From: JBCBJX01 sp038522735
Lineage (GTDB): Bacteria; Pseudomonadota; Alphaproteobacteria; Caulobacterales; Parvularculaceae
Length of the DNA stretch: 64,000 nucleotides
Reading direction: 5' to 3'
NCBI GenBank assembly: GCA_038522735.1
Contig: JBCBJX010000003.1
Coordinates: forward strand, 1-64,000
The stretch's first letter is position 1, and each line of letters starts with the position of its first letter. The notes beneath the pieces are model-generated. The model did not search any database and was not told the DNA's origin. It saw nothing but the letters and a program-made list of their open reading frames with translations. The position numbers and the translations under genes were made by a program. Shown one piece after another: positions 7,626 through 16,264 of this stretch.

Positions 7626-9089
7626 ATGCCCGATTATCTTCTCGACGCCTGGTTCGAGGCGCGCGCCGCCGCGGAGGCTGCGCCGATCCTCTCGGCGATC
7701 GCCGCTGCGTTCATCGTCGCGACGCTTGCGCTGATCATCCGCCTGCGAAGCCTCGGCGCGTATCTCGAAACCGCCGAAGCCGCTCTCGCTAAAGAGCGCG
7801 AGGCGCACGCCGAAGCGCGCGCGCGCGGCGAGGCGGCGACGGGGGCAGAGCAGGCCCTGACCGCCGAACGCGCCCGCCGGGAGGCGCTGGAGCGCGACCT
7901 CGCCGTCGCGGAGACGCGCCTCGACGAGCGTGAGCGGGCGGTCGTGGAAATGCGCCGGCGGCTTGAGGACGAGTTTCAGGGCCTCGCCTCGCGTCTCCTC
8001 GACCAGAGCCAGAAGTCCTTCCTTCAGCGGGCGGACGAGACGTTCAAGCGCTATGACGAGGCGGCGAAGGGCGACGCCAACGAGCGGCGCGAGGCCGTCG
8101 ACAAGATGGTGAAGCCGATCGCGGAGACCCTGCAGCGTTATGAGCAGGGGCTCGCCGAAATGCGCGCGACGCAGGCGAAGCGCGAAGGCGAGCTGACGAC
8201 CCGCATCTCCGAACTCGCCCTCGGCGCGGCGGCCGTCCGCGACGAGGCGCAAAAGCTCACCACCGCCCTTCGTTCCGGCCCGAAAACGCGCGGCCGCTGG
8301 GGAGAGGAGGCGCTGCAGAACGTCATCGAGCTCTCGGGCCTCTCTCAGTACGTCGACTACGACACCCAGAAAACCGCCGACGACGGACGGTTGCGCCCTG
8401 ACGTCGTCGTGAAGCTGCCGGGCGGACGCGTCCTCGCCCTCGATTCCAAAGTCGCCCTCGACGCTTATCTCGACAGCCTCGACGCGGAGACGGACGAGGC
8501 GCGCGCCGCGCTGCTCGCGAAACACGCAGCGGCCTTCCGCACCCATGTGAACGCGCTCGCCTCGAAAGACTACGCAAAGGCGCTTCGCCAGTCCCTCGAC
8601 TTTGTGGTCATGTTCGTGCCCGGAGAGAATTTCTTCGCCGCCGCCTGCGAGGCCCGGCCGGATCTTTTCCAGGAGGCCTTCGACAAACGCGTCCTCATCG
8701 CGACGCCGACGACGCTGGTCGCGATCCTCAAATCCGTCGCCTTCGGCTGGCGCCGGGAGAAGGCGACGGAGAACGCCTACAAGATCGCCGATATAGCGAA
8801 GGAACTTTACGACAGCCTGCGGAAGATGGGTCTCAATCTTTCCGCCCTCGGCCGGTCGCTTGAAGGCTCTGTGAAAAAGTACAACGACCTCGTCGGCGGC
8901 GTCGAAGCCCGCGTCATGCCCCGCGCCCGCCGCTTTGCGGAGTTGGAGCTTCCGGGAACGGAGGAAGCGGTCGAGGAACTCGGCCCCATCGACCAGGACG
9001 TGCGTGAAGTGCGCGACGGGCGGGATCTGATCACCGGCCCGACGGACGATGTCGAAGCGGACGGGGGCGAGGCGGACGAAGCGGCTTGA
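7626..9089 (+). CDS. rmuC: DNA recombination protein RmuC (canonical copy)
   Basis: 487 residues: an N-terminal membrane helix (about 20-40), a long Ala/Glu/Arg coiled coil (about 45-220) and the C-terminal RmuC nuclease-like domain. The PD-(D/E)xK-type signature is intact: D259 in LRPDVVVKLP and D273-S-K275 in VLALDSKVAL. RmuC limits DNA inversions at short inverted repeats, presumably by cleaving or processing DNA structures. This is one of two RmuC homologues in the window; the other (11831-13276) lacks the Lys. It stands alone on the plus strand with a good AGGGAA-type ribosome-binding site. Confidence 0.93.
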   Translation: MPDYLLDAWFEARAAAEAAPILSAIAAAFIVATLALIIRLRSLGAYLETAEAALAKEREAHAEARARGEAATGAEQALTAERARREALERDLAVAETRLDERERAVVEMRRRLEDEFQGLASRLLDQSQKSFLQRADETFKRYDEAAKGDANERREAVDKMVKPIAETLQRYEQGLAEMRATQAKREGELTTRISELALGAAAVRDEAQKLTTALRSGPKTRGRWGEEALQNVIELSGLSQYVDYDTQKTADDGRLRPDVVVKLPGGRVLALDSKVALDAYLDSLDAETDEARAALLAKHAAAFRTHVNALASKDYAKALRQSLDFVVMFVPGENFFAAACEARPDLFQEAFDKRVLIATPTTLVAILKSVAFGWRREKATENAYKIADIAKELYDSLRKMGLNLSALGRSLEGSVKKYNDLVGGVEARVMPRARRFAELELPGTEEAVEELGPIDQDVREVRDGRDLITGPTDDVEADGGEADEAA

Positions 9090-9157
9090 CCTCAACCAAC
9101 GGTCGCGCTGCATAAAGAGCGGAGTGACAGCGTTTCGTTCGGGGGAGACCGAAAGTC

Positions 9158-10375
9158 ATGGCGTCAGGACTAGTCCGTTCGTTTACTGGCATCGCTGTCG
9201 CGGCGGTGATCGGCGCCGCCGGCTGGATTGCGATCGGTCCGGACTGGCGGGCTCTTCTTCGCTATCCGCCCCTCGACAGCAATGTTCTTTTCTGGAGCGT
9301 GGAACAGCGGGACGCGACGTTCCGCATGTTCGACGCGCTCCCGTTTCTCCATGAATTCGCGACCGTCGACCGCGGCGACGCTGTCCGCCCTCTGCCGGAC
9401 GGCGCGCCCCTTGATGTGGACGTCGATCTCGACGCCTTCATGGCGGACCAGCGGGCGTCGGCGCTGCTCATCCTCCATGACGGAAAGATCCGTATGGAGC
9501 GCTATGGGCTCGGCTTCGGGCGCGGCAAACGCTGGACGAGCTTCTCCGTCGCGAAGTCCCTGACCTCGACCCTCGTCGGCGCGGCCCTGCAGGACGGCTT
9601 CATCAAGAGCCTCGACGACGCGGTCTCAAAATACGTTTCGGGGCTCGAAGGGTCGCCCTATGACGACGTGACCGTGCGCCAGCTGCTCACCATGACCTCC
9701 GGCGTCGGATGGAACGAAGACTATTACGACCCGGGGAGCGACGTCGCCCGCTTCGACCAGATCGAGCCCGTCGAAGGCGAGCGATCCATCGTCACCTACA
9801 TGAAAACGCTTCAGCGCGCCCATCCGCCCGGAACCGTCTGGAACTATTCCACGGGCGAGACCAACCTGATCGGCGTCCTCGTCGCGCAAGCGACGGGGAA
9901 ATCGATCGCTCAGTATATGTCTGAAAAGGTCTGGGCGCCTTACGGCATGGAGAGCCGGGCGACCTGGATGTTCGGCGCCGACGGTGCGGAAATGTCGGGC
10001 TGCTGCTTCCAGGCGACGACCCGTGATTTCGCCCGCTTCGGCCAGTTCATTCTCGACGGCGGACGCATCGGCGGCGAGGCCGTCGCGCCCGCCGACTATC
10101 TCGCGGCGGCGACGCGCCGGCAGGCGGCGACCGACCGGATGGGCCGCGACGGTTACGGCTATCAGTGGTGGATCGCCGAGGACGACGCCTTCATGGCGTC
10201 AGGCATTTTCGGCCAGACGATCTTCATCGATCCCGCCCGCAGCCTCGTCATTGCGATGAACGCGAACTGGACGACGGCCCTCGGCGACCGGGACGGCGAG
10301 GCGCTCGCCCGGCTGCGCTTCCTCGATGCGGCGCAGGCGGCGATCGACGCAGAGGCCGGCCGCGTCGCATCCTGA
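9158..10375 (+). CDS. Serine hydrolase of the beta-lactamase / class C esterase family
   Basis: 405 residues with an N-terminal hydrophobic segment (about 9-27) acting as a signal anchor or signal peptide, so probably periplasmic. The SxxK motif is S130-V-A-K133 (nucleophile and general base), and WNYST at 228-232 fits the Tyr-x-Asn/Ser position. QLLTMTSGVGWNED and YGYQWWI are typical of the beta-lactamase superfamily (Pfam Beta-lactamase). Members are D-alanyl-D-alanine carboxypeptidases, esterases or 6-aminohexanoate hydrolases; substrate cannot be predicted. No obvious partner gene. Confidence 0.85.
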   Translation: MASGLVRSFTGIAVAAVIGAAGWIAIGPDWRALLRYPPLDSNVLFWSVEQRDATFRMFDALPFLHEFATVDRGDAVRPLPDGAPLDVDVDLDAFMADQRASALLILHDGKIRMERYGLGFGRGKRWTSFSVAKSLTSTLVGAALQDGFIKSLDDAVSKYVSGLEGSPYDDVTVRQLLTMTSGVGWNEDYYDPGSDVARFDQIEPVEGERSIVTYMKTLQRAHPPGTVWNYSTGETNLIGVLVAQATGKSIAQYMSEKVWAPYGMESRATWMFGADGAEMSGCCFQATTRDFARFGQFILDGGRIGGEAVAPADYLAAATRRQAATDRMGRDGYGYQWWIAEDDAFMASGIFGQTIFIDPARSLVIAMNANWTTALGDRDGEALARLRFLDAAQAAIDAEAGRVAS

Positions 10376-10432
10376 GACCGGGCTCGCCGGCGAACGCTCG
10401 AAGCCTATCTTCGCGTTGAAAAGGATTTCGCC

Positions 10433-11056
10433 ATGCTCATGCTCTCCACCATCCTCTCCGGAATCGCCCTCGCTGCTGCGAACGCAGCGCCGCAAGAGAA
10501 GGCTCCGCTGGCCGTCCGGTCGCAGGAGGAAGTGCAGCGCCTGTTCGACGGCGCCGTCTCCGCCGACGATGCGACAGGCGCCCATCGCTTCGCCTTCGAC
10601 GGGCTGATGGGCGGGGCGCTGCCGCTCGCGGCCCTGAAGGGTCGCGCGGTGCTCGTGGTGAACACGGCCTCCGAATGTGGGTTCACGCCCCAGTATGAAG
10701 GCCTGCAGGCGCTCTATGACGAACGCGCGGGAGACGGCCTCGTCGTCATCGGCGTGCCGTCGAACGATTTCGGCGGGCAGGAGCCGGGTTCGGCCAAGGA
10801 GATCGCAAAGTTCTGCGCGGTGAATTACGGCGTCACGTTTCCGATGGCCGCGAAGTCGGACGTGACCGGCGGCGACGCGCACCCGTTCTATCAGTGGGCG
10901 GTGGAAACGCTCGGAGCTGGCGCGACGCCGAAATGGAACTTTCACAAAATTCTGATCGGAACGGACGGCGAGGCCGTCGCCGCTTTTCCGTCCTCGGTCC
11001 GCCCGAACGACCCAAAGCTGAAAGCTGCGATCGACGGCGCGCTTAAGAAATTCTGA
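10433..11056 (+). CDS. Exported glutathione peroxidase-like thiol peroxidase
   Basis: 207 residues. A signal peptide (about 1-20, ending ANAAPQ) indicates export. The glutathione peroxidase fold carries the tetrad: peroxidatic Cys82 in NTASECGFTPQY, Gln116 in GGQEPG, and Trp168-Asn169 in KWNFHK. About 60 residues between the signal peptide and the fold (SQEEVQRLFDGAV and following) are longer than in cytoplasmic enzymes. It has Cys rather than selenocysteine, and such bacterial enzymes usually draw electrons from thioredoxin-like partners. Role: reduction of H2O2 or lipid peroxides in the envelope. Confidence 0.87.
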   Translation: MLMLSTILSGIALAAANAAPQEKAPLAVRSQEEVQRLFDGAVSADDATGAHRFAFDGLMGGALPLAALKGRAVLVVNTASECGFTPQYEGLQALYDERAGDGLVVIGVPSNDFGGQEPGSAKEIAKFCAVNYGVTFPMAAKSDVTGGDAHPFYQWAVETLGAGATPKWNFHKILIGTDGEAVAAFPSSVRPNDPKLKAAIDGALKKF

Positions 11057-11065
11057 GGCGGAGCT

Positions 11066-11686
11066 TCAAGCCGCCGCCTGCAGGACGCAGAGCTTGCAGC
11101 CGTGCAGGTGATAGGGCGCGTCTTCCAGACTTGCCAGTTCTGCGGCGCCGGACGTGCTCAAGGCTTTGAAACGTGCCTCGTACCCGTCGTCCCAGACGTC
11201 TTCGTGCACCGTCGCGATGATAAAGCCGCCGGGCTTCGTTACTCTCACGAGCTCGTCGAAACCCTGTGGGCCCACATGGGCGTGGGTGAAGGCGCCGACG
11301 CAGGTGACCGCGTCGTAGGCGTTCGTCTCATGGCTGAGCTTCTGGGTCATGTCTTCCGTCCGCAGATCGCTATAGACGTTCTTTTCGCGGGCGATGGCGA
11401 GCATTTCCGGCGAGATATCCATGCCGTCGATGCTTTCGTAACCGCGCTTGGCGAGCTCCGCTCCGGCGAGCCCGGTGCCGCAGCCTGCGTCGAGGATGCG
11501 GGCGGGCGGCTCAACGAGCGTCGCGAGCTTTTCCGCGACGACGCCGGGGGCGACATAGCCCATGTCCTCGACGGTGTCCTTCTCATAGGAGGCCGCCCAG
11601 TCCCTGTAGGCGTCGCGCGTTTCGGAAGGATCGCCTTTCAGGGAGTAGATGCGGTCAAGGATGGGGTTCGCGGATTTCTGCGGCAC
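11066..11686 (-). CDS. Class I SAM-dependent methyltransferase
   Basis: 206 residues from a GTG start preceded by a GAGGAG ribosome-binding site. Motif I is ILDAGCGTGLAG (about 70-81), followed by DGMDISPEMLAIA (motif II region) and DAVTCVGAFTHAHVGP (motif IV), typical of Methyltransf_11/25 enzymes. It resembles the 'Williams-Beuren syndrome methyltransferase-like' group, whose substrates are unknown. It converges with the glutathione peroxidase gene, 9 bp apart. Substrate unassigned. Confidence 0.82.
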   Translation of the reverse strand: MPQKSANPILDRIYSLKGDPSETRDAYRDWAASYEKDTVEDMGYVAPGVVAEKLATLVEPPARILDAGCGTGLAGAELAKRGYESIDGMDISPEMLAIAREKNVYSDLRTEDMTQKLSHETNAYDAVTCVGAFTHAHVGPQGFDELVRVTKPGGFIIATVHEDVWDDGYEARFKALSTSGAAELASLEDAPYHLHGCKLCVLQAAA

Positions 11687-11777
11687 GGAGGTTCTCCTCG
11701 CGGGCGAGCGTAATCGAGCTATGCGCCGGGGCCGGCGATCTCGAAAATTACTCTGCTAACGGATGCTTTGAACTCTA

Positions 11778-11797
11778 ACACTTGCTTTCGCGAGTGT
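11778..11797. other. Short hairpin between methyltransferase and second rmuC
   Basis: ACACTTGC and GCGAGTGT pair around a TTTC loop (one G-T pair). It lies in the 144-bp gap between the 3' end of the minus-strand rmuC homologue and the start of the methyltransferase gene. There is no T-tract on either side, so a terminator role is uncertain. Confidence 0.3.
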
Positions 11798-11830
11798 CAA
11801 AGTGTCCGCCCGATCGGTAGAATACGCGCG

Positions 11831-13276
11831 TTATTCGCTATTATCAGACGCCGGATTACTGGTTTCGCCGTTCGGTGCGCCGGCTTTCGCTGAAAGCTCG
11901 AAGCGCTTCAGGAGGTCCTGCGTCGTCGTATCGTCCGTCTTCAGCCCGCGCTCCCGGAACCGGCCCTTCGCCTCGATGGCGTAGGCGCGCCGTGCGACGT
12001 TGTCGCGGGAGGCGCGCAGGGCGTCGAGCTCCTCGCGGGTTTCCGAATGCCGGGTCTCGAAGGCGGCGATGCGCGCGGAGAGATCGGAGAGATCGTCGAG
12101 GAGGTAGATCGCCTGCTTGCGCACTTCTTCGGCTTCGGCGCGGCTGTCGGCATCGCGCATCATGGCGCGCATGGTGTTGAGTGTCGCCATCAGCGTCGTC
12201 GGCGAAACGATCCACACCCGGGCGCGATAAGAGTCCTGAATGACATCCGGGTGGTGAGCGTGAAGCTCCGCAAACGCCGCTTCCGACGCCATGAACATCA
12301 GCGCGGAATCGGCCGTCTGTCCCGGGATGATGTAGTGCTCGGCGACGTCGACGAGGTGTTTGAGGGCCGCCCGGCGAAACTCCCGGCGCGCCTGGGCGAG
12401 GTCCTCGTCGCTGGAGGCGTCCACGACGGCCTGGAACTTTGCGACCGGAAAGCTCGCATCGATGGCGAGGGCGCCCGGCGGGTTCGGAAGACCGATCAGG
12501 CAGTCCGTACGCTTCCCGTTGGAAAGCCGCGCGTCGAAAGAATAGGCCGACGGCGGCATCGCGTTGCGCACGATGTCCTTCAGCTGCATCTCGCCGATGG
12601 CGCCCGGCGCGCGTTTGTTCGAGAGGAGCGAGCGCAACTCGCCGACATCCCGGGCGAGGCTGTTGACCCCTGTCTGGGCCGTCGCGATCAGCGCGACGCG
12701 CTCTTCGAGCGCCTTCTGGGCGGCTTCGGTGCGCGCGGTCTGGGCGCTCACGGCGTCGCCCATCTCCCGCGAAAACGTATCGAGGCGGACGTCGATTTCC
12801 GATTGGGCGTCGCCGATGCGGGTCTCGAGCCGGCCGGTGATCGTCTCCAGCTGACCGGCGACGGTGGACGAAATCTCGTCGAGACGGCGCTCCACCTGTC
12901 CCGACACGGCGTCGCGCACGGCCTTGGCGTTCTCAGCGACGGCGTCGAGCCGCGAGGCGACGCGCTCCTGGGACTGGGCGAGGGCGTCGAGCCGGGCGTT
13001 GAGAGCCGCCTGCCGGTCGTCCTGCTCGCCGGAAAGGAGCGCCGCGGCTGCGGTCTGCCGACGGGCGCGAACGATCGTGAAATAGAAGAGCGTGGCGACG
13101 ATCGCCAAAATGAATGCGACGATGATCACCAATAGCGGACCGCCGCCCGTCGTCTGTGCCGCGACGGCTTCGGGCTCAGGCTGAAAGCCTTGTCCGCGGC
13201 CGCCGATTTCCTGCACGGCGACCGCGAGCCCCTCGGACATCTTCGCGGCGACCGCGCCCTTAACGATACTCAACAC
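11831..13276 (-). CDS. RmuC family protein, second copy, catalytic Lys missing
   Basis: 481 residues from GTG 13276, chosen for its GAGGGGG ribosome-binding site; ATG 13240 is an alternative. One membrane helix (about 46-69), a long coiled coil (about 75-220) and the RmuC domain. In the nuclease-like core D258 (RTDCLIGLP) and D273 are present, but the Lys expected in the IDAKFP motif is Ser275 (AIDASFPVAKF). The gene sits next to def-fmt-truA, where alphaproteobacterial rmuC is usually found, so this is probably the syntenic ortholog and the 7626 copy the paralog. It may be structural rather than catalytic. Confidence 0.85.
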   Translation of the reverse strand: MLSIVKGAVAAKMSEGLAVAVQEIGGRGQGFQPEPEAVAAQTTGGGPLLVIIVAFILAIVATLFYFTIVRARRQTAAAALLSGEQDDRQAALNARLDALAQSQERVASRLDAVAENAKAVRDAVSGQVERRLDEISSTVAGQLETITGRLETRIGDAQSEIDVRLDTFSREMGDAVSAQTARTEAAQKALEERVALIATAQTGVNSLARDVGELRSLLSNKRAPGAIGEMQLKDIVRNAMPPSAYSFDARLSNGKRTDCLIGLPNPPGALAIDASFPVAKFQAVVDASSDEDLAQARREFRRAALKHLVDVAEHYIIPGQTADSALMFMASEAAFAELHAHHPDVIQDSYRARVWIVSPTTLMATLNTMRAMMRDADSRAEAEEVRKQAIYLLDDLSDLSARIAAFETRHSETREELDALRASRDNVARRAYAIEAKGRFRERGLKTDDTTTQDLLKRFELSAKAGAPNGETSNPASDNSE

Positions 13277-13420
13277 GTCAGGACCCCCTCGCAGTGCAGT
13301 CGGCCGGACCCGTTCAACTTTTCCGGGAGCGGCCGTTTTTTTACTTGACAGACCGTAAACGAAAAAACGCAACAATGCGAGCGCGTTGACCGGGCGTCGC
13401 CCGCCGCTTATCTCGCGCTC

Positions 13421-13945
13421 ATGGCCGTCAAACCGATCATCACCGCGCCAGACCCGCGCTTGCGCGAGGTTTCCAAGCCCGTCGAGCGCGTCGATGACGG
13501 CGTCCGTGCACTCATGGACGACATGCTGGAGAGCATGTACGCGGCGAACGGCATCGGCCTCGCCGCGATCCAGATCGGCGTCCCGAAGCGCGTGATCGTC
13601 ATGGACCTCGCCCGCGACGAGGAGGAGCCGCAGCCCCGGTATTTCGTCAATCCGGAGATCCTCGATCCGGCGGAGGAGACGAAGCCCTATGAGGAGGGCT
13701 GCCTCTCGGTGCCGGAGTTCTTCGAGGAGGTGGAGCGACCGGCGGCCTGCACGATCAGATACCTCGACTATGACGGGGAAGAAGTCGTGGAAGCGGCTGA
13801 GGGGCTTCTCGCCGTCTGCATCCAGCATGAGATGGACCACCTGGAAGGCGTTCTTTTCATCGACCATCTCTCGCGCCTCAAACGCGACCGCATCCTCAAA
13901 AAGCTGAAAAAAGAGCGCCAGCTCGAAGCGGCGACCGCGGGCTGA
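13421..13945 (+). CDS. def: Peptide deformylase
   Basis: 174 residues. Removes the N-formyl group from nascent proteins. All three metal/catalytic motifs are intact: GIGLAAIQ at 44-51, EGCLS at 92-96 (Cys94 metal ligand) and HEMDH at 136-140 (two His ligands and the catalytic Glu). A TTGACA hexamer at 13345-13350 in the divergent gap to rmuC could be part of its promoter. It heads def-fmt-truA, with 5 bp to the fmt GTG; deformylase and formyltransferase pairing is typical. Confidence 0.97.
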   Translation: MAVKPIITAPDPRLREVSKPVERVDDGVRALMDDMLESMYAANGIGLAAIQIGVPKRVIVMDLARDEEEPQPRYFVNPEILDPAEETKPYEEGCLSVPEFFEEVERPAACTIRYLDYDGEEVVEAAEGLLAVCIQHEMDHLEGVLFIDHLSRLKRDRILKKLKKERQLEAATAG

Positions 13946-13950
13946 GCGCC

Positions 13951-14883
13951 GTGCGGCTCGCGTTCATGGGCACGCCGGAGTTTTCGGTCTCCGCCCTCGC
14001 CGAGCTGCTGGCGGCGGGGCATAAGATCGCGTGCGTCTACTCCCAGCCGCCGCGACCGTCGGGGCGCGGACAGAAGGAACGGCCGTCGCCCGTTCACGCC
14101 TTCGCCGAAGCGCACGGGCTGCCCGTCCGCACGCCGCTCAATTTCAAGAAGGCCGACGATCGCGAGGCGTTCGCGGCGCTCGATCTCGATGTCGCGATCG
14201 TCGTCGCTTACGGGCTTCTGCTGCCGAAGGCGATCCTTGAGGCGCCGCGGGAGGGTTGCCTTAATCTTCATGCGTCGCTTCTGCCGCGCTGGCGGGGCGC
14301 CGCGCCCATTCAGCGGGCGATCATGGCGGGCGACGCCGTCACCGGCGTTCAGGTAATGCGCATGGAAGAGGGGCTCGATACAGGGCCGATCCTCCTTTCC
14401 GAAACCGCGCCGATCCACCCGACCGACACCGCCCAGACCCTGCACGACCGCCTCGCCGATATCGGCGCCCAGCTGCTCCCGCGCGCCCTCGCCGCATTGG
14501 AGCGCGGGGGTCTGCAGGAAACGCCGCAGGCGGAGGAGGGCGCCCTCTACGCCCGCAAGATCTCCCCCGAGGAAGCCCGGATCGACTGGACGCGCCCGGC
14601 CGTCGAGATCGACCGCCATATCCGCGGCCTCAGCCCGTTTCCGGGCGCCTGGTTCGAGGCGCCGGCCGCCGACGGCGCCGTGCGAGTGAAGGCGCTCATG
14701 TCCTCCGTCGCCGGCGGATCGGGCGCGCCCGGCGAAATCCTAAAAACGGCGGGCGCCCTTGTCGTCGCTTGCGGCGAAGGGGCGGTCGCGCTGACGCGCC
14801 TCCAGCGCGCCGGCAAATCGGCGCAGGACGCCGACGCCTTCCTGCGCGGCGCGTCGCTAAATGTCGGCGACCGTCTTGGCTGA
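13951..14883 (+). CDS. fmt: Methionyl-tRNA formyltransferase
   Basis: 310 residues from a GTG start. Transfers a formyl group from 10-formyltetrahydrofolate to initiator Met-tRNA. The start MRLAFMGTPEFSVSAL is the family signature; SLLPRWRGAAPIQRAI carries the formyltransferase loop with the conserved SLLP; and a C-terminal tRNA-binding OB-like domain (from about 205, IDWTRPAVEIDRHIRGLSPFPGAW) follows. It overlaps truA by 23 bp, implying translational coupling. Confidence 0.97.
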   Translation: MRLAFMGTPEFSVSALAELLAAGHKIACVYSQPPRPSGRGQKERPSPVHAFAEAHGLPVRTPLNFKKADDREAFAALDLDVAIVVAYGLLLPKAILEAPREGCLNLHASLLPRWRGAAPIQRAIMAGDAVTGVQVMRMEEGLDTGPILLSETAPIHPTDTAQTLHDRLADIGAQLLPRALAALERGGLQETPQAEEGALYARKISPEEARIDWTRPAVEIDRHIRGLSPFPGAWFEAPAADGAVRVKALMSSVAGGSGAPGEILKTAGALVVACGEGAVALTRLQRAGKSAQDADAFLRGASLNVGDRLG

Positions 14884-15658
14884 GGCGGCGCGCTACCGTC
14901 TCACGGTCGAATATGACGGCCGGCCCTTCGTCGGCTTGCAGCGCCAGACCAACGGGTTGTCCGTGCAGGAGGCGATCGAGACGGCGGCGGCGCGCTATTG
15001 CGGCGCGCCGGTCGTTCTGCATGCGGCGGGCCGCACGGACGCCGGCGTCCACGCCCTCGCTATGACCTGCCATGTCGAACTGCCGCGCGACGACGGCGGA
15101 GACGTCGTCCGCGACGCGCTCAACCACCACCTCCGTCCGCACCCTGTATCGATCCTCGATGCGGCCCCGGCCAATGAGGATTTTCACGCGCGCTTTTCCT
15201 GCGTCGGTCGGCGCTACGCCTATCGCATTCTGGTGCGCCGGGCGCGGCCGGCGCTCGACGACGGCCGCGTCTGGCACGTTCCCCATGCGCTTGACGAGGT
15301 TGCGATGGCGGCGGGTGCGCGTCGGCTTATCGGCCGCCATGACTTCACAACCTTTCGTTCGTCCGACTGCCAGGCGGACAGCCCGGTGCGGACAATGGAC
15401 GCGGTGACCGTCGAACGTGAGGGGGACGAGATCATCGTGCGGTGCGCGGCGCGCAGCTTCCTGCACCATCAGGTCCGCTCGATCGTCGGCACGCTGGAGC
15501 GGGTCGGCGCCGGGCGCTGGTCGGCGGAGGACGTGACGGCGGCTCTTGAAGCGCGCGACCGCGCCGCCTGCGGCCCTGTCGCGCCGCCGGACGGGCTCTA
15601 TTTCGTGAAAGCGCTTTATCCGGACGACCCGACCTCAGCCGACGACCACGGAGAATAG
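14861..15658 (+). CDS. truA: tRNA pseudouridine(38-40) synthase TruA
   Basis: 265 residues. Makes pseudouridine at positions 38-40 of the tRNA anticodon arm. Catalytic Asp60 lies in AGRTDAGVHALA; RYRLTVEYDGRPFVGLQRQ and CVGRRYAYRI are further family motifs. ATG 14861 lies within the end of fmt. Its 3' end overlaps by 24 bp the convergent membrane-protein gene, so the two strands share their last codons. Confidence 0.97.
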   Translation: MSATVLAEAARYRLTVEYDGRPFVGLQRQTNGLSVQEAIETAAARYCGAPVVLHAAGRTDAGVHALAMTCHVELPRDDGGDVVRDALNHHLRPHPVSILDAAPANEDFHARFSCVGRRYAYRILVRRARPALDDGRVWHVPHALDEVAMAAGARRLIGRHDFTTFRSSDCQADSPVRTMDAVTVEREGDEIIVRCAARSFLHHQVRSIVGTLERVGAGRWSAEDVTAALEARDRAACGPVAPPDGLYFVKALYPDDPTSADDHGE

Positions 15659-16264
15659 AACCGTCGCGAGGATCGCGACGCCGACGCTCGCGAAAGCGAA
15701 GATGGCGATGAGACCGATCGACGGGCCGACAGGCAGCCCCACGCCGCGCCGCACGAAGCCCCACAGAAGGAAGAGGTTGAGCGCGATCGCGACGACGCCG
15801 AGGATCGCGACCGCCGCGCCCGCTTCCGGGTCCGCGTTGATCGCGGGCGCGGTCAGGATGACGGCGATGGTCATCGCAAGCGTCGAGAAGAGCTGCACGA
15901 ACCAGTAGCTGACGACCGTCGGCGCGGCCCTTTCCGTAAGCCCGGAGGCTTTGAGGACGCCGGCGAGGATCGCGAGGTCGATCACCCAGAGAACCGCCGT
16001 CTGCCCCGCCTCGATCGCGATCGCGAGCGGCAGGGGCATGCCGAGCCAGAGGGCGCTCAGCTGGTCGTCGAATTCGACCTCGATCGGAACCGTGCGCGAG
16101 GCGGCGGTGGAGAGGGCCAGAAGCGGCAGGATGAGCATCGCGACGGAGAAGGCGCGAAAGACGCCGTCTTCAGAGAGATCAAGATCGTTCTCCCAGCCCT
16201 CCGCGCCGCGCGCCATGCGCCACACGCCGAGGAGGTGCTGGCGCAAATAAGGAAGACTGATCAT
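15635..16264 (-). CDS. Multi-spanning membrane protein downstream of the dapE-like gene, function unknown
   Basis: 209 residues with about five hydrophobic helices (about 36-55, 80-105, 115-140, 148-168 and 180-207), and a polar N-terminus (RQHLLGVWRMARGAEGWENDLDLSEDGVF). I recognise no catalytic motif; the organisation is Yip1-like, but that is only an impression. Its start ATG overlaps the stop of the dapE-like gene (ATGA at 16261-16264), so translation is coupled to that cluster (HAD-dapD-dapE-like). Confidence 0.8.
   Translation of the reverse strand: MISLPYLRQHLLGVWRMARGAEGWENDLDLSEDGVFRAFSVAMLILPLLALSTAASRTVPIEVEFDDQLSALWLGMPLPLAIAIEAGQTAVLWVIDLAILAGVLKASGLTERAAPTVVSYWFVQLFSTLAMTIAVILTAPAINADPEAGAAVAILGVVAIALNLFLLWGFVRRGVGLPVGPSIGLIAIFAFASVGVAILATVLFSVVVG

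Noticed and set aside
7356..9113. A 585-codon minus-strand frame opposite the first rmuC
   Set aside because: Codon pattern and charged repetitive composition are those of an antisense shadow; rmuC on the plus strand is unambiguous.
13331..13350. A T-run with flanking GC bases upstream of def as a terminator
   Set aside because: No stable stem precedes it on either strand, and the two flanking genes point away from this site.
11831..13867. A 678-codon minus-strand frame extending rmuC across def
   Set aside because: The upstream 197 codons are antisense to def and carry no family similarity; GTG 13276 has a strong ribosome-binding site.
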